DNA of 64,000 nt from contig JAUXQH010000175.1 of NCBI GenBank assembly GCA_030685065.1, positions 1 to 64,000 on the forward strand, written 5' to 3'. Shown here in pieces: positions 17,701-25,846 of the stretch (position 1 is the first letter of the stretch; each line of letters opens with the position of its first letter). The stretch is from Pseudomonadota bacterium (GTDB lineage Bacteria > Myxococcota_A > UBA796 > SXON01). The notes under the pieces are model-generated. The model ran no database searches and had not been told where the DNA came from. It saw only the letters and a program-made list of their open reading frames with translations. The position numbers and the translations under genes were made by a program.

Positions 17701-18387
17701 CTAGAAGTCGTCCTTCTTGATCGCCTTCGTCATGTCCTTGATGTACGTCGGCACGATGCTGAACCAATAGTTGCGATATCCGCTGCCGCTCGGCTTCTCA
17801 CACAGCCGCTCGGTGGAGATGATGGTCTTCTTCTCGAGCTCGAAGAAGGTCGGCCACGCGCAGACCTCCTTGTCGGGCGCCGAGAACCGATCCATCACGA
17901 AGACGAAGCCGACCCCTTTCTTGGTCTTGACCTTGTACTTCTTGACCATCTCCTGGATGACGGTCTGGTTCAGCTCGACCGGGGTGTTCTTGGCGTCGTA
18001 GACCGACTCGAAGAACACGTCCCCCTTGCGTTGGGTCTGCCCGGCCGGGGTGGGGAGGTCGACGAGGATCTCGCGCTGGAGCGCCTCCTCGATGTGCTCC
18101 ACGTGGGCGTTCACCGCCATGGCGTTCCAGTCGGCGATGAGCTGGTCCCACGCGTCCTTGGGCTTCTTGAAGCGGGTCACCACGTCACCGAGCCCGCCGC
18201 CCGGATCCCAGAACACGCGCTCCTCGGGATCCTCGAAGGTCTCGGGCGTGAAGATGCGCACGCGCGAGAAATCCAGACCTAACCAGACCATCTCGGGCGC
18301 GGCCTGGAGCTGGCTCGTGAGCTGACCGGCTGAGGCGTCGGGCGAGGAGGCCACGAGCGCGAGGACGAATGCTGAGAGGAACCACAT
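17701..18387 (-). CDS. Secreted protein of unknown function
   Basis: A 228-residue protein with a clean Sec signal (MWFLSAFVLALVASSPDASA). The mature part is Lys/Glu-rich with helical text (VIQEMVKKYKVKTKKG) and two cysteines; I recognise no family. I chose the ATG at 18387 because it begins the signal peptide directly, with GGAG eleven bases upstream; a GTG at 18417 would add ten residues. It is divergent from the SDR gene across a region containing a perfect 7-bp palindrome. Confidence 0.65.
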   Translation of the reverse strand: MWFLSAFVLALVASSPDASAGQLTSQLQAAPEMVWLGLDFSRVRIFTPETFEDPEERVFWDPGGGLGDVVTRFKKPKDAWDQLIADWNAMAVNAHVEHIEEALQREILVDLPTPAGQTQRKGDVFFESVYDAKNTPVELNQTVIQEMVKKYKVKTKKGVGFVFVMDRFSAPDKEVCAWPTFFELEKKTIISTERLCEKPSGSGYRNYWFSIVPTYIKDMTKAIKKDDF

Positions 18388-18406
18388 GGGAGGCGGATCT
18401 CCGCGG

Positions 18407-18423
18407 GGCCCGGACACCGGGCC
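18407..18423. promoter_or_regulatory. Perfect inverted repeat between divergent genes
   Basis: GGCCCGG-ACA-CCGGGCC in the 130-base divergent intergenic region. It could be an operator or a leader hairpin for the secreted-protein gene; no regulator is identifiable. Confidence 0.4.
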
Positions 18424-18471
18424 GTTCGAGGGCGCGCGACGATAGCCCGGCTTGCGCCGATCGGCGACAGT

Positions 18472-18499
18472 TAGACGCTCCCTCGGATGTCTCTACCTT
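18472..18499 (+). promoter_or_regulatory. Weak candidate promoter for the SDR gene
   Basis: TAGACG (18472-18477), 16-base spacer, TACCTT (18494-18499). The same -10 hexamer appears before the AbrB antitoxin gene. Confidence 0.3.
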
Positions 18500-18517
18500 T
18501 GCTCGAGGGGAGGAATC

Positions 18518-19375
18518 ATGGCCGAACAGAAGGTTCTCGAGCGCCCGGCGCAGCACCAGGCGCCGCCCGGCAAGGAGCGCGCGATGACCCCGGAGCCCGT
18601 GGCGCGTCGGAGGCGCCGGCCCAGCGGCAAGCTCGAGGGAAAGGTCGCGATCGTCACCGGCGGCGACAGCGGGATCGGCCGCGCCGTCTCGGTGATGTTC
18701 GCGGAGGAGGGGGCCGACGTGGTGATCGTGTACCGCCAGTCCCACGAGGACGCGGCGGAGACCCGGCGGATGGTGGAGGGTGAGGGCCGGAGGTGCGTCA
18801 CGATTGCGGGCGACCTCGGAGATCCGGCGTTCTCCAGCCAGATCGTGGATCGCACGATGGCCGAGCTCGGGCGCCTGGACATCCTCGTGAACAACGCGGC
18901 CGAGCAGCACGTGGTGGAGGATCCGGAGGACATCCCCACCGAGCAGATGGAACGCACGTTCCGCACGAACATCTTCTCGATGTTCTACCTGACGAAGGTG
19001 GCGCTCCCCCACATGCGGTGCGGCGCCGCCATCATCAACACGACCTCGATCACCGCGTGGCGCGGCAGCGAGCACCTGCTCGACTATTCCGCGACCAAGG
19101 GCGCGATCGTGTCGTTCACGCGGTCCCTCGCGCGCATGGTGGCCGATCGTGGCATCCGCGTGAACGGCGTGGCGCCCGGCCCGATCTGGACGCCGCTCAT
19201 CCCCTCGTCGTTTCCGAAGGAGGCCATCCCGGACTTCGGGAAGAACACGCTCCTGGGGCGCCCGGGCGAGCCCGCCGAGGTCGCGCCCTGCTACGTGTTC
19301 CTCGCCTCCGAGGACGCCTCGTACATGACGGGGCAGTTTCTTCATCCGAACGGCGGCGAGATCGCGGGGACGTAG
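18518..19375 (+). CDS. Short-chain dehydrogenase/reductase (YghA/general-stress-protein-39-like)
   Basis: A 285-residue SDR with a basic N-terminal extension. Cofactor motif TGGDSGIGRA (47-56), NNAA (125-128) and catalytic Ser177, Tyr190 and Lys194 are all present. The text matches the stress-associated oxidoreductases that carry about 40 extra N-terminal residues. NAD(P)-dependent oxidation or reduction of an alcohol/carbonyl is expected; the substrate is unknown. GGGGAGG seven bases before the ATG fixes the start. Confidence 0.88.
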   Translation: MAEQKVLERPAQHQAPPGKERAMTPEPVARRRRRPSGKLEGKVAIVTGGDSGIGRAVSVMFAEEGADVVIVYRQSHEDAAETRRMVEGEGRRCVTIAGDLGDPAFSSQIVDRTMAELGRLDILVNNAAEQHVVEDPEDIPTEQMERTFRTNIFSMFYLTKVALPHMRCGAAIINTTSITAWRGSEHLLDYSATKGAIVSFTRSLARMVADRGIRVNGVAPGPIWTPLIPSSFPKEAIPDFGKNTLLGRPGEPAEVAPCYVFLASEDASYMTGQFLHPNGGEIAGT

Positions 19376-19399
19376 GCGCCATCGGCCTCGGGGGAGGTT

Positions 19400-20353
19400 T
19401 CAGCCCGTGTCGACCGCGTCCAGCCGCTCGCGGAAGAACGAGAACGAGCGCGGCTCTCCGTCGCGCTCGACCTCGAGGACCACGCGGCTCCCTTCGCGCC
19501 CGGTCCCGAGCGTGATGAACGCGTCATCCGAGAGGCCCGCGGTGGCCTTGCCGTCGATCGACGTGATGATGTCCCCCACCTCGAGGCCGGCCTCCTCGGC
19601 GGGGGTGCCGGGGTGGATCATGTTCACGCGGGCGCCTCGCGCGCGCATCCGGAACGCGATCCCCATGCCCGCGATGGGCGCGTCATCGACTACGAGATCG
19701 ACCTCGCGCGCGTCGAACGCGCTCACGACGACCGGCTCGCTGCGCCGGGTGAGGATGCCGTCCTGATACAGGGCGCGCACGCTGCACGTGGCGGTCTGCG
19801 AATAGCCGACGAAGGTGCCGCTGTCGGATGTTCGGGCGCGGTGGCCGCACACGTACACGCTCGTGTCGACGAGGGGCTGCCCGTCGAGGTTCTGGACCGT
19901 GCCGCTCACGCGCCACCCCTCCGCGCCGAGGCGGCAGGTCTCCACGTCTCCGGCCTCCGCATCGAGCCGGCCGAGCTGGACGGCGGTGGACTCGTCGGCA
20001 CGCCAGTACACGCTCCAGGTCCCGGGAGGAAGGCGCAGGGACAGGTCACTGCCGCTCGACAGCACTTCTCCCTCCGCCATCGCCACCAGGGTTCCGGGCG
20101 TGCCTTCGCCGTCGAACTCGCAGCGTACGACCGCGTCATTGTCGTCCTCGCGCGTGACGCGGCGCTCGTCGGCCTCGGGGAGGTCGCGCCCGGCGAGCAC
20201 CTGCGGCACCTTCCTCCCACCGAACGTGCGCGTCAGGGGGCTCTTCTTCACGGTGGCCGCGAGCCACAGGCCGAAGGTCAGCCCCAGCGCCACGATCGCG
20301 ATCAGGACCCATGCCCGTCGCGAGCGTGGCCGCGTGCTGAGGGGCTCGCTCAT
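19400..20353 (-). CDS. Membrane-anchored PDZ-domain protein
   Basis: A 317-residue protein with one N-terminal transmembrane helix (about 14-33), a periplasmic beta-rich region with four cysteines including a carboxypeptidase-regulatory-like segment (GWRVSGTVQNLDGQPLVDTS), and a C-terminal PDZ domain (GMGIAFRM...GTPAEEAGLEVGDIITSIDG). No protease domain is attached, so it probably binds peptides or partner proteins in the periplasm. It lies downstream of prfC on the same strand with an 86-base gap. Confidence 0.78.
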   Translation of the reverse strand: MSEPLSTRPRSRRAWVLIAIVALGLTFGLWLAATVKKSPLTRTFGGRKVPQVLAGRDLPEADERRVTREDDNDAVVRCEFDGEGTPGTLVAMAEGEVLSSGSDLSLRLPPGTWSVYWRADESTAVQLGRLDAEAGDVETCRLGAEGWRVSGTVQNLDGQPLVDTSVYVCGHRARTSDSGTFVGYSQTATCSVRALYQDGILTRRSEPVVVSAFDAREVDLVVDDAPIAGMGIAFRMRARGARVNMIHPGTPAEEAGLEVGDIITSIDGKATAGLSDDAFITLGTGREGSRVVLEVERDGEPRSFSFFRERLDAVDTG

Positions 20354-20439
20354 GCCCCGCTGCGACCCGCGCGCAGGCGGGCGGCGGGCACGGACGTCGG
20401 GACACGGCGATCGGTCATCGGGGCTCCCTCGGCAGCGAA

Positions 20440-22053
20440 CTATAGCGGCTCGACCTCGTAGAGCACCATGCCCGGGTTCTCGCGCTGGGCGTATTGCAGG
20501 GGCCAGACGCTCTCCGAGAGCACGACGGGGCGACCGTGGCGATCCTCGACGACGTTGTAGTCGCGGCGCGCCAACATCCACGCGAGGCCCTTGGGATCGC
20601 CGCCGATCCAGCGGGCGAAGCGGTAGGGGCTCGGGTCGAGCACGGCCTTGACGTTGTACTCGGTCTCCAACCGGGAGAGGAGCACCTCGAACTGGAGCTG
20701 CCCGACCGCGCCGAGGTAGGGGTCCTGCTCGCCGATGTCGGGGCGGATGAAGAGCTGGATCGCGCCCTCCTGGGAGAGCTGCGTGAGCCCCGCCACGAGG
20801 TGCTTGCGCTTGAGCGGGTCCTTCAGCTTCACGCGGCCGAAGTGCTCCGGCGCGAAGCGCGGGATGCCCTCGTAGGCGATCGGCTCGCCGACGTAGAGCG
20901 TGTCCCCGATGCGGAGCTGCCCCGGATCGAAGAGGCCCACCACGTCGCCGGGCCACGCCTCTTCGACGAGCACGCGCTCCTGGGCGAGGAAGCTGTGGGG
21001 CTTGGAGAGCCGAACGGTGTCGCCGGTGCGCTGGAGCTTCACGTCCATCCCGCGCACGAAGCGCCCGGACTGGACGCGGAGAAACGCCACGCGGTCACGA
21101 TGCCGCGGGTTCATGTTCGCCTGGATCTTGAAGATGAAGCCGGTGAAGCTGTCGTCTTCGGGTTGGCGCGGGGTGCCGGTGCAGGCACGCGGGCGCGGGC
21201 CCGGCGCCATGTCGACCATGGCCTCGAGGAAGGGCTGGACGCCGAAGTTCGTCATGGCCGAGCCGAAGAACACCGGCGTCTGCTTGCCGGCCAGGAACTT
21301 CTCGCGGTCGTACGTCTCTCCGGCGCCGTTCAGGAGATCGAGCTCCTCGATCAGCTGCGTTCCCAGCTTCTCGGGGAGGTCCTCCGGGCGGATCCGCTCC
21401 TGCTCGACCAGGTCGACGCCGCGGTTGCCGCCGCTGAAGCGGAGCACGTCCCCCGTGCTGCGCTCGGCGACCCCCACGAACTCCTTGCCGCTGCCGACGG
21501 GCCAATTGACCGCGGCGCACTGGATGCCGAGCGCGGCGCCCACGTCGTCGAGGAGCTGGAGGGGCTCGATGCCCTCGCGGTCGCACTTGTTGATGAGCGT
21601 GAGCACGGGGATGCCGCGCAGGCGGCACACGTCGAACAGCTTGCGGGTGCGCTCCTCGACGCCCTTCGCGTTGTCGATGAGCATCACCGCGCAGTCGACG
21701 GCGGCGAGCACCCGGTAGGTGTCCTCGGAGAAGTCGGCGTGGCCCGGCGTATCGAGCAGGTTCAGCCGCTTGCCCCGGTAGTCGAACTGGAGCACGGAGG
21801 AGGTGATCGAGATGCCGCGCTCCTTCTCCATCGCCATCCAGTCGGACACCGCGTGTCGGCTGGCTTTTCGCGACTTGACCGCGCCCGCCATGTGGATCGC
21901 GCCGCCGTAGAGGAGCAGCTTCTCCGTGAGGGTGGTCTTCCCGGCGTCCGGGTGGGAGATGATCGCGAACGTGCGGCGGCGGGCCGCCTCGGTGGCGAGG
22001 GTGGAGGCGGCCGACGCGTCGGCGTGGCTCGCATCGGGAGGAAGAGTGTCCAT
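20440..22053 (-). CDS. prfC: Peptide chain release factor 3
   Basis: A 537-residue translational GTPase of the RF3 type. It has G1 (SHPDAGKTT), the G2 region ending in RGISITSSVLQFDY, G3 (DTPGHAD) and G4 (NKCDRE), followed by EF-G-like beta-barrel domains. RF3 recycles RF1/RF2 from terminating ribosomes using GTP. An N-terminal extension of about 25 Ala-rich residues precedes the G domain. It is divergent from the sulfatase-fold operon across a GC-rich hairpin. Confidence 0.95.
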   Translation of the reverse strand: MDTLPPDASHADASAASTLATEAARRRTFAIISHPDAGKTTLTEKLLLYGGAIHMAGAVKSRKASRHAVSDWMAMEKERGISITSSVLQFDYRGKRLNLLDTPGHADFSEDTYRVLAAVDCAVMLIDNAKGVEERTRKLFDVCRLRGIPVLTLINKCDREGIEPLQLLDDVGAALGIQCAAVNWPVGSGKEFVGVAERSTGDVLRFSGGNRGVDLVEQERIRPEDLPEKLGTQLIEELDLLNGAGETYDREKFLAGKQTPVFFGSAMTNFGVQPFLEAMVDMAPGPRPRACTGTPRQPEDDSFTGFIFKIQANMNPRHRDRVAFLRVQSGRFVRGMDVKLQRTGDTVRLSKPHSFLAQERVLVEEAWPGDVVGLFDPGQLRIGDTLYVGEPIAYEGIPRFAPEHFGRVKLKDPLKRKHLVAGLTQLSQEGAIQLFIRPDIGEQDPYLGAVGQLQFEVLLSRLETEYNVKAVLDPSPYRFARWIGGDPKGLAWMLARRDYNVVEDRHGRPVVLSESVWPLQYAQRENPGMVLYEVEPL

Positions 22054-22068
22054 TGTGCGCCGGGCTAA

Positions 22069-22101
22069 CCGGTAAGGGGGGGCGCGGCGCCCCCGAACCG
22101 G
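22069..22101. promoter_or_regulatory. GC-rich hairpin between prfC and the sulfatase-fold operon
   Basis: CCGGT (22069-22073) pairs with ACCGG (22097-22101) and an inner GGGGGCG pairs with CGCCCCC around a short loop. It lies in the divergent promoter region and could be an operator or leader structure. Confidence 0.4.
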
Positions 22102-22126
22102 GCATCAGCCGATTAGGAGGGGGGCG

Positions 22127-23926
22127 ATGCGTCCGCCCTTCCGCCCGCTCGCCCGGTTCGGCCTCTTGACCGGCGCCGCCGCGGGCGCGGTCGAGGTCGC
22201 CTTGCGCGCCAGCCCGCGTCAGGGGCTCGGCGCGGCCGAGGTCGCCACCTGGCTCGGGGCCTCGATCGGCCTCGGCACCGCCTTCGGTCTCGCCCTCGCG
22301 GTGGCCGCCTGGATCGTGGGCCGTCGTAGCTACGGGCTCGTGGTGGCGGGGATCCTGGGCCTGCACGCGGCGGTCAACTACCGCTTCGAGTGGGTTCTCA
22401 ACGAGTTCGTACGGGACCCCCGCGTCTGGGGCGGCATCGGCGCCTCGCTCCTCCTGTCGCTCCTCGTGGGGCTCGGCTCCGACCGCTGGCTGCGCCGGGT
22501 GCTCGGCGCCTCCGGCGGGCCGCTCCGGCCGCTCCTGCGCGGCGCCGTCCTGGCCGGCGTCGGGCTCGCCTTCCTCCGCGCGAACGGCCCGGCCGGGCAC
22601 GTCGGCCCGCGGCCCTCCGTGCTGGTCATCAGCCTCGACACCGCCCGGTTCGATCGCCTCTCCCCGTACGGCCACGCCATCGACACCCCGATCCTCGAGC
22701 GCCTCGCGCGGGAGGGCGTCGTGTTCGACCAGGCGATCGCCGCCGCGCCGATCACCGAGCCCAGCCACCTCTCCCTCTTCACGGGCAGGCCCCCCCTCGC
22801 GACGGGCGTCGTGAGCAACGGCACGAACCTCGGAGATCGTCCCGAGCTCCTGTGGCGCGCGCTCCAGGCGGAGGGGTTCCTGACGGCCGGCTTCGTCGCG
22901 GGGTTTCCCCTCCACGGAAAGTACGGGTGGGGGCAGGGGATGAACGTCTACGACGACGACTTCGGCGGCCTCGCCGGGCTCCAGATGCTCGGGCTGGTCA
23001 AGGCGTTCAACCAGGTGGCGCTCAAGGAGCACGCCTTGCGCGAGCGGCCGGCCGCGCGGGTGCTCGCCCGCGCCGTGCCGTGGATCGAGGCGCACCGGGA
23101 CACGCAGTTCTTCGCGTTCGTGCACCTCTACGACGCCCATGGCCCCTACGATCAGCCCACCAACGCCGCGCTCGGGCCGGCTCCGACCGACGGCCCCGCG
23201 CTCGCGCTCCCGCCGTACTGGCCGGCGCCCGATCGCCGCATCACGAGCCCCGACTGGCTCGCGCGGGCCTACGACAACGAGCTGGTCGCCGTCGATGCCG
23301 CGGTGGGCCAGCTCCTCGCGGCGCTCGGCCCCCGGCTCGACGAGACGATCGTGATGGTCACCGCCGATCACGGCGAGTCGCTGACCGAGCACGACTACCT
23401 GTTCGACCACGGCGACAACCTGTACGATCCCTCGCTGCGCGTGCCCTGGATCGTGCGGTTCCCGCCCACCGCCACGGCGGGGGTGCGCGTGCCCTGCCAG
23501 GTCGGCGGCGTCGACCTGACGCCCACGGTGCTCGATCTCGTCGGGCTGGTCGACAACGTGCCCCGCGAGGGGGTTTCCCGCGTGTCCGAGCTCCGTGGGG
23601 GCCCCTGCCGCGAGCTGCCCGTGTACGCGAGCACCGTCGCCGGGCGCCTCGTGGCCGACCCGCCGACCGACCACGCCCTGCGCGGCCAGGGCCGCAAGCT
23701 CATCCTCCACCAAGGGGGCGCGACCGGTGCCGGAGGGGCCGAGCTGTACGATCTCGTCGCCGATCCGGGCGAGTCCGTGAACCTCGCGCCGAACGAGGTG
23801 TCCGACGCGATGTCCGCGCTCCTCGAGGCCCGCGTCGCCGGGGCGACGGTCACGAGCCCCGAGCTCGACACGGAGACCGCCGCGATGCTCAAGGCCCTTG
23901 GCTACACCGACGGAAGCACCGAATGA
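22127..23926 (+). CDS. Sulfatase-fold (alkaline-phosphatase superfamily) membrane protein 1
   Basis: A 599-residue protein with about four N-terminal transmembrane helices (to residue 150) and a periplasmic sulfatase-fold domain: metal ligands in VISLDTARFDR (Asp171), TADHGES and DHGDNLYD. The active-site motif reads T-E-P-S-H-L-S-L-F-T-G, so threonine (Thr210) stands where sulfatases carry the Cys/Ser converted to formylglycine. This makes a classical sulfatase unlikely and a phosphoryl-transfer or phosphoethanolamine-transferase-like role more likely. AGGAGG precedes the ATG. It overlaps its paralogue by four bases. Confidence 0.8.
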   Translation: MRPPFRPLARFGLLTGAAAGAVEVALRASPRQGLGAAEVATWLGASIGLGTAFGLALAVAAWIVGRRSYGLVVAGILGLHAAVNYRFEWVLNEFVRDPRVWGGIGASLLLSLLVGLGSDRWLRRVLGASGGPLRPLLRGAVLAGVGLAFLRANGPAGHVGPRPSVLVISLDTARFDRLSPYGHAIDTPILERLAREGVVFDQAIAAAPITEPSHLSLFTGRPPLATGVVSNGTNLGDRPELLWRALQAEGFLTAGFVAGFPLHGKYGWGQGMNVYDDDFGGLAGLQMLGLVKAFNQVALKEHALRERPAARVLARAVPWIEAHRDTQFFAFVHLYDAHGPYDQPTNAALGPAPTDGPALALPPYWPAPDRRITSPDWLARAYDNELVAVDAAVGQLLAALGPRLDETIVMVTADHGESLTEHDYLFDHGDNLYDPSLRVPWIVRFPPTATAGVRVPCQVGGVDLTPTVLDLVGLVDNVPREGVSRVSELRGGPCRELPVYASTVAGRLVADPPTDHALRGQGRKLILHQGGATGAGGAELYDLVADPGESVNLAPNEVSDAMSALLEARVAGATVTSPELDTETAAMLKALGYTDGSTE

Positions 23927-25806
23927 CCGACGAGCTCGACTTCCCCGTCGCCCCCGAGCCAAGCGTGGTGCTCCGCGTCGCGACGATCGGCGCGGCTACG
24001 GGCGCGCTCGCGGGCGGGGTCGAGGGCCTCGGCCTCACGATCGGCGCGAAGATCGTCCTCGGCGCCGGGGCGGCCGCATCTCTCGTCGGCGCCACCGTCG
24101 TCCTCGACGCCGCGCTCGGGTTGGTGCTGGGCGTCGTCGCGGGCGCGGTGGCCGCGGTTCCGGGGCGGCGCGTCATGCACTGGAAGCGGCTGCGGGCCGG
24201 GGCCGCGCTGACGGTGCTGCTCCTCGCGTTGTTCTTCCTCGCCCCGCTCGCGCGGGAGCTCTGGGTGCTCCAGGATCGCCGCGTGCCGGCCATGGGGATG
24301 ATCGCGCTCGCCACCATCGTCGCCTCGACCTTCTGGTTCAACGCGGGCTATTGGCTGCGCCGCGAGAGCATCGGCGCCGGGCCGGTCATCGGGTGGCGCG
24401 TGTACGCCCCCCTCACGGGGCTCCTGCTCGCGGGGGTGGCGGCGCTCACCAGCGGCCCGCCCCCCGGGCCGACCCGGGTCCCGACAGCGGGCTCGCGGAG
24501 CGTCGTCCTCCTCACCATCGACACGCTGCGCCGGGACCACGTCGGCGCGTACGGAAGCGTCGCGAACACGCCGGTGCTGGACAAGCTCGCGCGCGAGGGG
24601 GTGCTGTTCGAGGACGCGATCACCCCGACCCCCGAGACAGCCCCGTCCCACGCCTCGATGCTGACCGGGCGCCACCCCGCCGAGCACCGGGTCATCGCGA
24701 ACGGAATCCCGCTGAAGAACGGCTACCTGACGGCCACCGAGCAGCTCGCCATCTCCGGGTACCGCACGGGCGCCTTCGTCTCGTCGTTCGCCGCGGGCAG
24801 CACCACCGGCTTCGGCCAGGGTTTTCAGGTCTACGACGACGAGTTCTCCCCGCTCGTGCGCGGGCTCGGCCGCGCGCGCGTCGCCCGGCTCGGGCTGCCG
24901 CTGCTCCTGCGCTTCGGCAACCCCGCGGCCTTCCCCTGGCTGCTCGAGCGCAAGGCGCCGGACACCATCGGGCAGGCGCTCTCCTGGGTCGGCGGGGGCG
25001 AGGGGCCCTTCTTCTTGTGGGTCCACCTCTTCGAGCCGCACGCACCCTACGAGGCGCGGGGGGCCGGCGTCCCGAGCGCCGCGGCGGTCGACCACCGCGC
25101 GATCCTCGCCCAGGAGCCCGGCTACGCGTACACCGCCGCGGAGGAGCTCGCCCTCCGGGACCTGTACCGCCAGGAGGTCGAGTACACCGACGCCCAGGTC
25201 GGCACGCTCCTCGAGGGGCTGAAGAGCAGCGTGGGCCTCGAAAACGTCCTGATCCTCGTGGTGGCGGACCATGGGGAGAGCCTCGGGGAGCACGGGATCA
25301 AGTTCAATCACCACGGCCTGTACGACGAGGTGCTGCGCGTGCCGCTCATCGCGTGGACACCGCCGGTCCCGGGCGAGGAGCCGAGCTTCCCCCCGGGCAC
25401 CCGGGTGGCCCGCCAGGTGAACGTGGGGGATGTCGCGAACACCCTCCTCGAGTTCTCCGGCGTCCCGCTCCTCTCCGGCACCCAGTCCTTGCCCCTCCTC
25501 TCGCTCGCGCGCGGGGCGGACGTGCCCGCGCGCCCCGTGCAGCTGCTCGGCCGCGCCACCGCGTCGCTGCGGGCGGGCCAGCTCTACGGCGTCCGCGACC
25601 CCAACGGCGTCAAGTACATCGAGCGGGACGACGGCGCCGAGCTGTACGATCTGGGCGCCGATCCCGGCGAGCTGGTCGACATCTCCGTCGATCAGCCCGC
25701 GGCGGTGACCAGCGGCCAGCTCAACGTGGCGCAGCTGCGCGAGCAGGTCGGGGGCGTCGAGGCGTCGACGAGCGAGATGTTGAAGGCGCTCGGGTATCAG
25801 GATTGA
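23923..25806 (+). CDS. Sulfatase-fold membrane protein 2 (paralogue)
   Basis: A 627-residue paralogue of the preceding protein with the same plan: N-terminal helices to about residue 175, then LLTIDTLRRDHVGAYG, the site T-A-P-S-H-A-S-M-L-T-G (Thr239 at the nucleophile position) and VADHGESLGEHG. Both proteins end with the same LKALGY motif. The ATG overlaps the upstream stop (ATGA), so the two are co-translated and may act on the same envelope substrate. The catalytic threonine again argues against formylglycine-dependent sulfatase activity. Confidence 0.8.
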   Translation: MTDELDFPVAPEPSVVLRVATIGAATGALAGGVEGLGLTIGAKIVLGAGAAASLVGATVVLDAALGLVLGVVAGAVAAVPGRRVMHWKRLRAGAALTVLLLALFFLAPLARELWVLQDRRVPAMGMIALATIVASTFWFNAGYWLRRESIGAGPVIGWRVYAPLTGLLLAGVAALTSGPPPGPTRVPTAGSRSVVLLTIDTLRRDHVGAYGSVANTPVLDKLAREGVLFEDAITPTPETAPSHASMLTGRHPAEHRVIANGIPLKNGYLTATEQLAISGYRTGAFVSSFAAGSTTGFGQGFQVYDDEFSPLVRGLGRARVARLGLPLLLRFGNPAAFPWLLERKAPDTIGQALSWVGGGEGPFFLWVHLFEPHAPYEARGAGVPSAAAVDHRAILAQEPGYAYTAAEELALRDLYRQEVEYTDAQVGTLLEGLKSSVGLENVLILVVADHGESLGEHGIKFNHHGLYDEVLRVPLIAWTPPVPGEEPSFPPGTRVARQVNVGDVANTLLEFSGVPLLSGTQSLPLLSLARGADVPARPVQLLGRATASLRAGQLYGVRDPNGVKYIERDDGAELYDLGADPGELVDISVDQPAAVTSGQLNVAQLREQVGGVEASTSEMLKALGYQD

Positions 25807-25846
25807 GGGCGCGCCCGTCCCCTCCGCGAGTGGCGGGTCGCGGCCG

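Noticed and set aside
22127-25806. Naming the two proteins as arylsulfatases
   Set aside because: The Cys/Ser needed for formylglycine is threonine in both.
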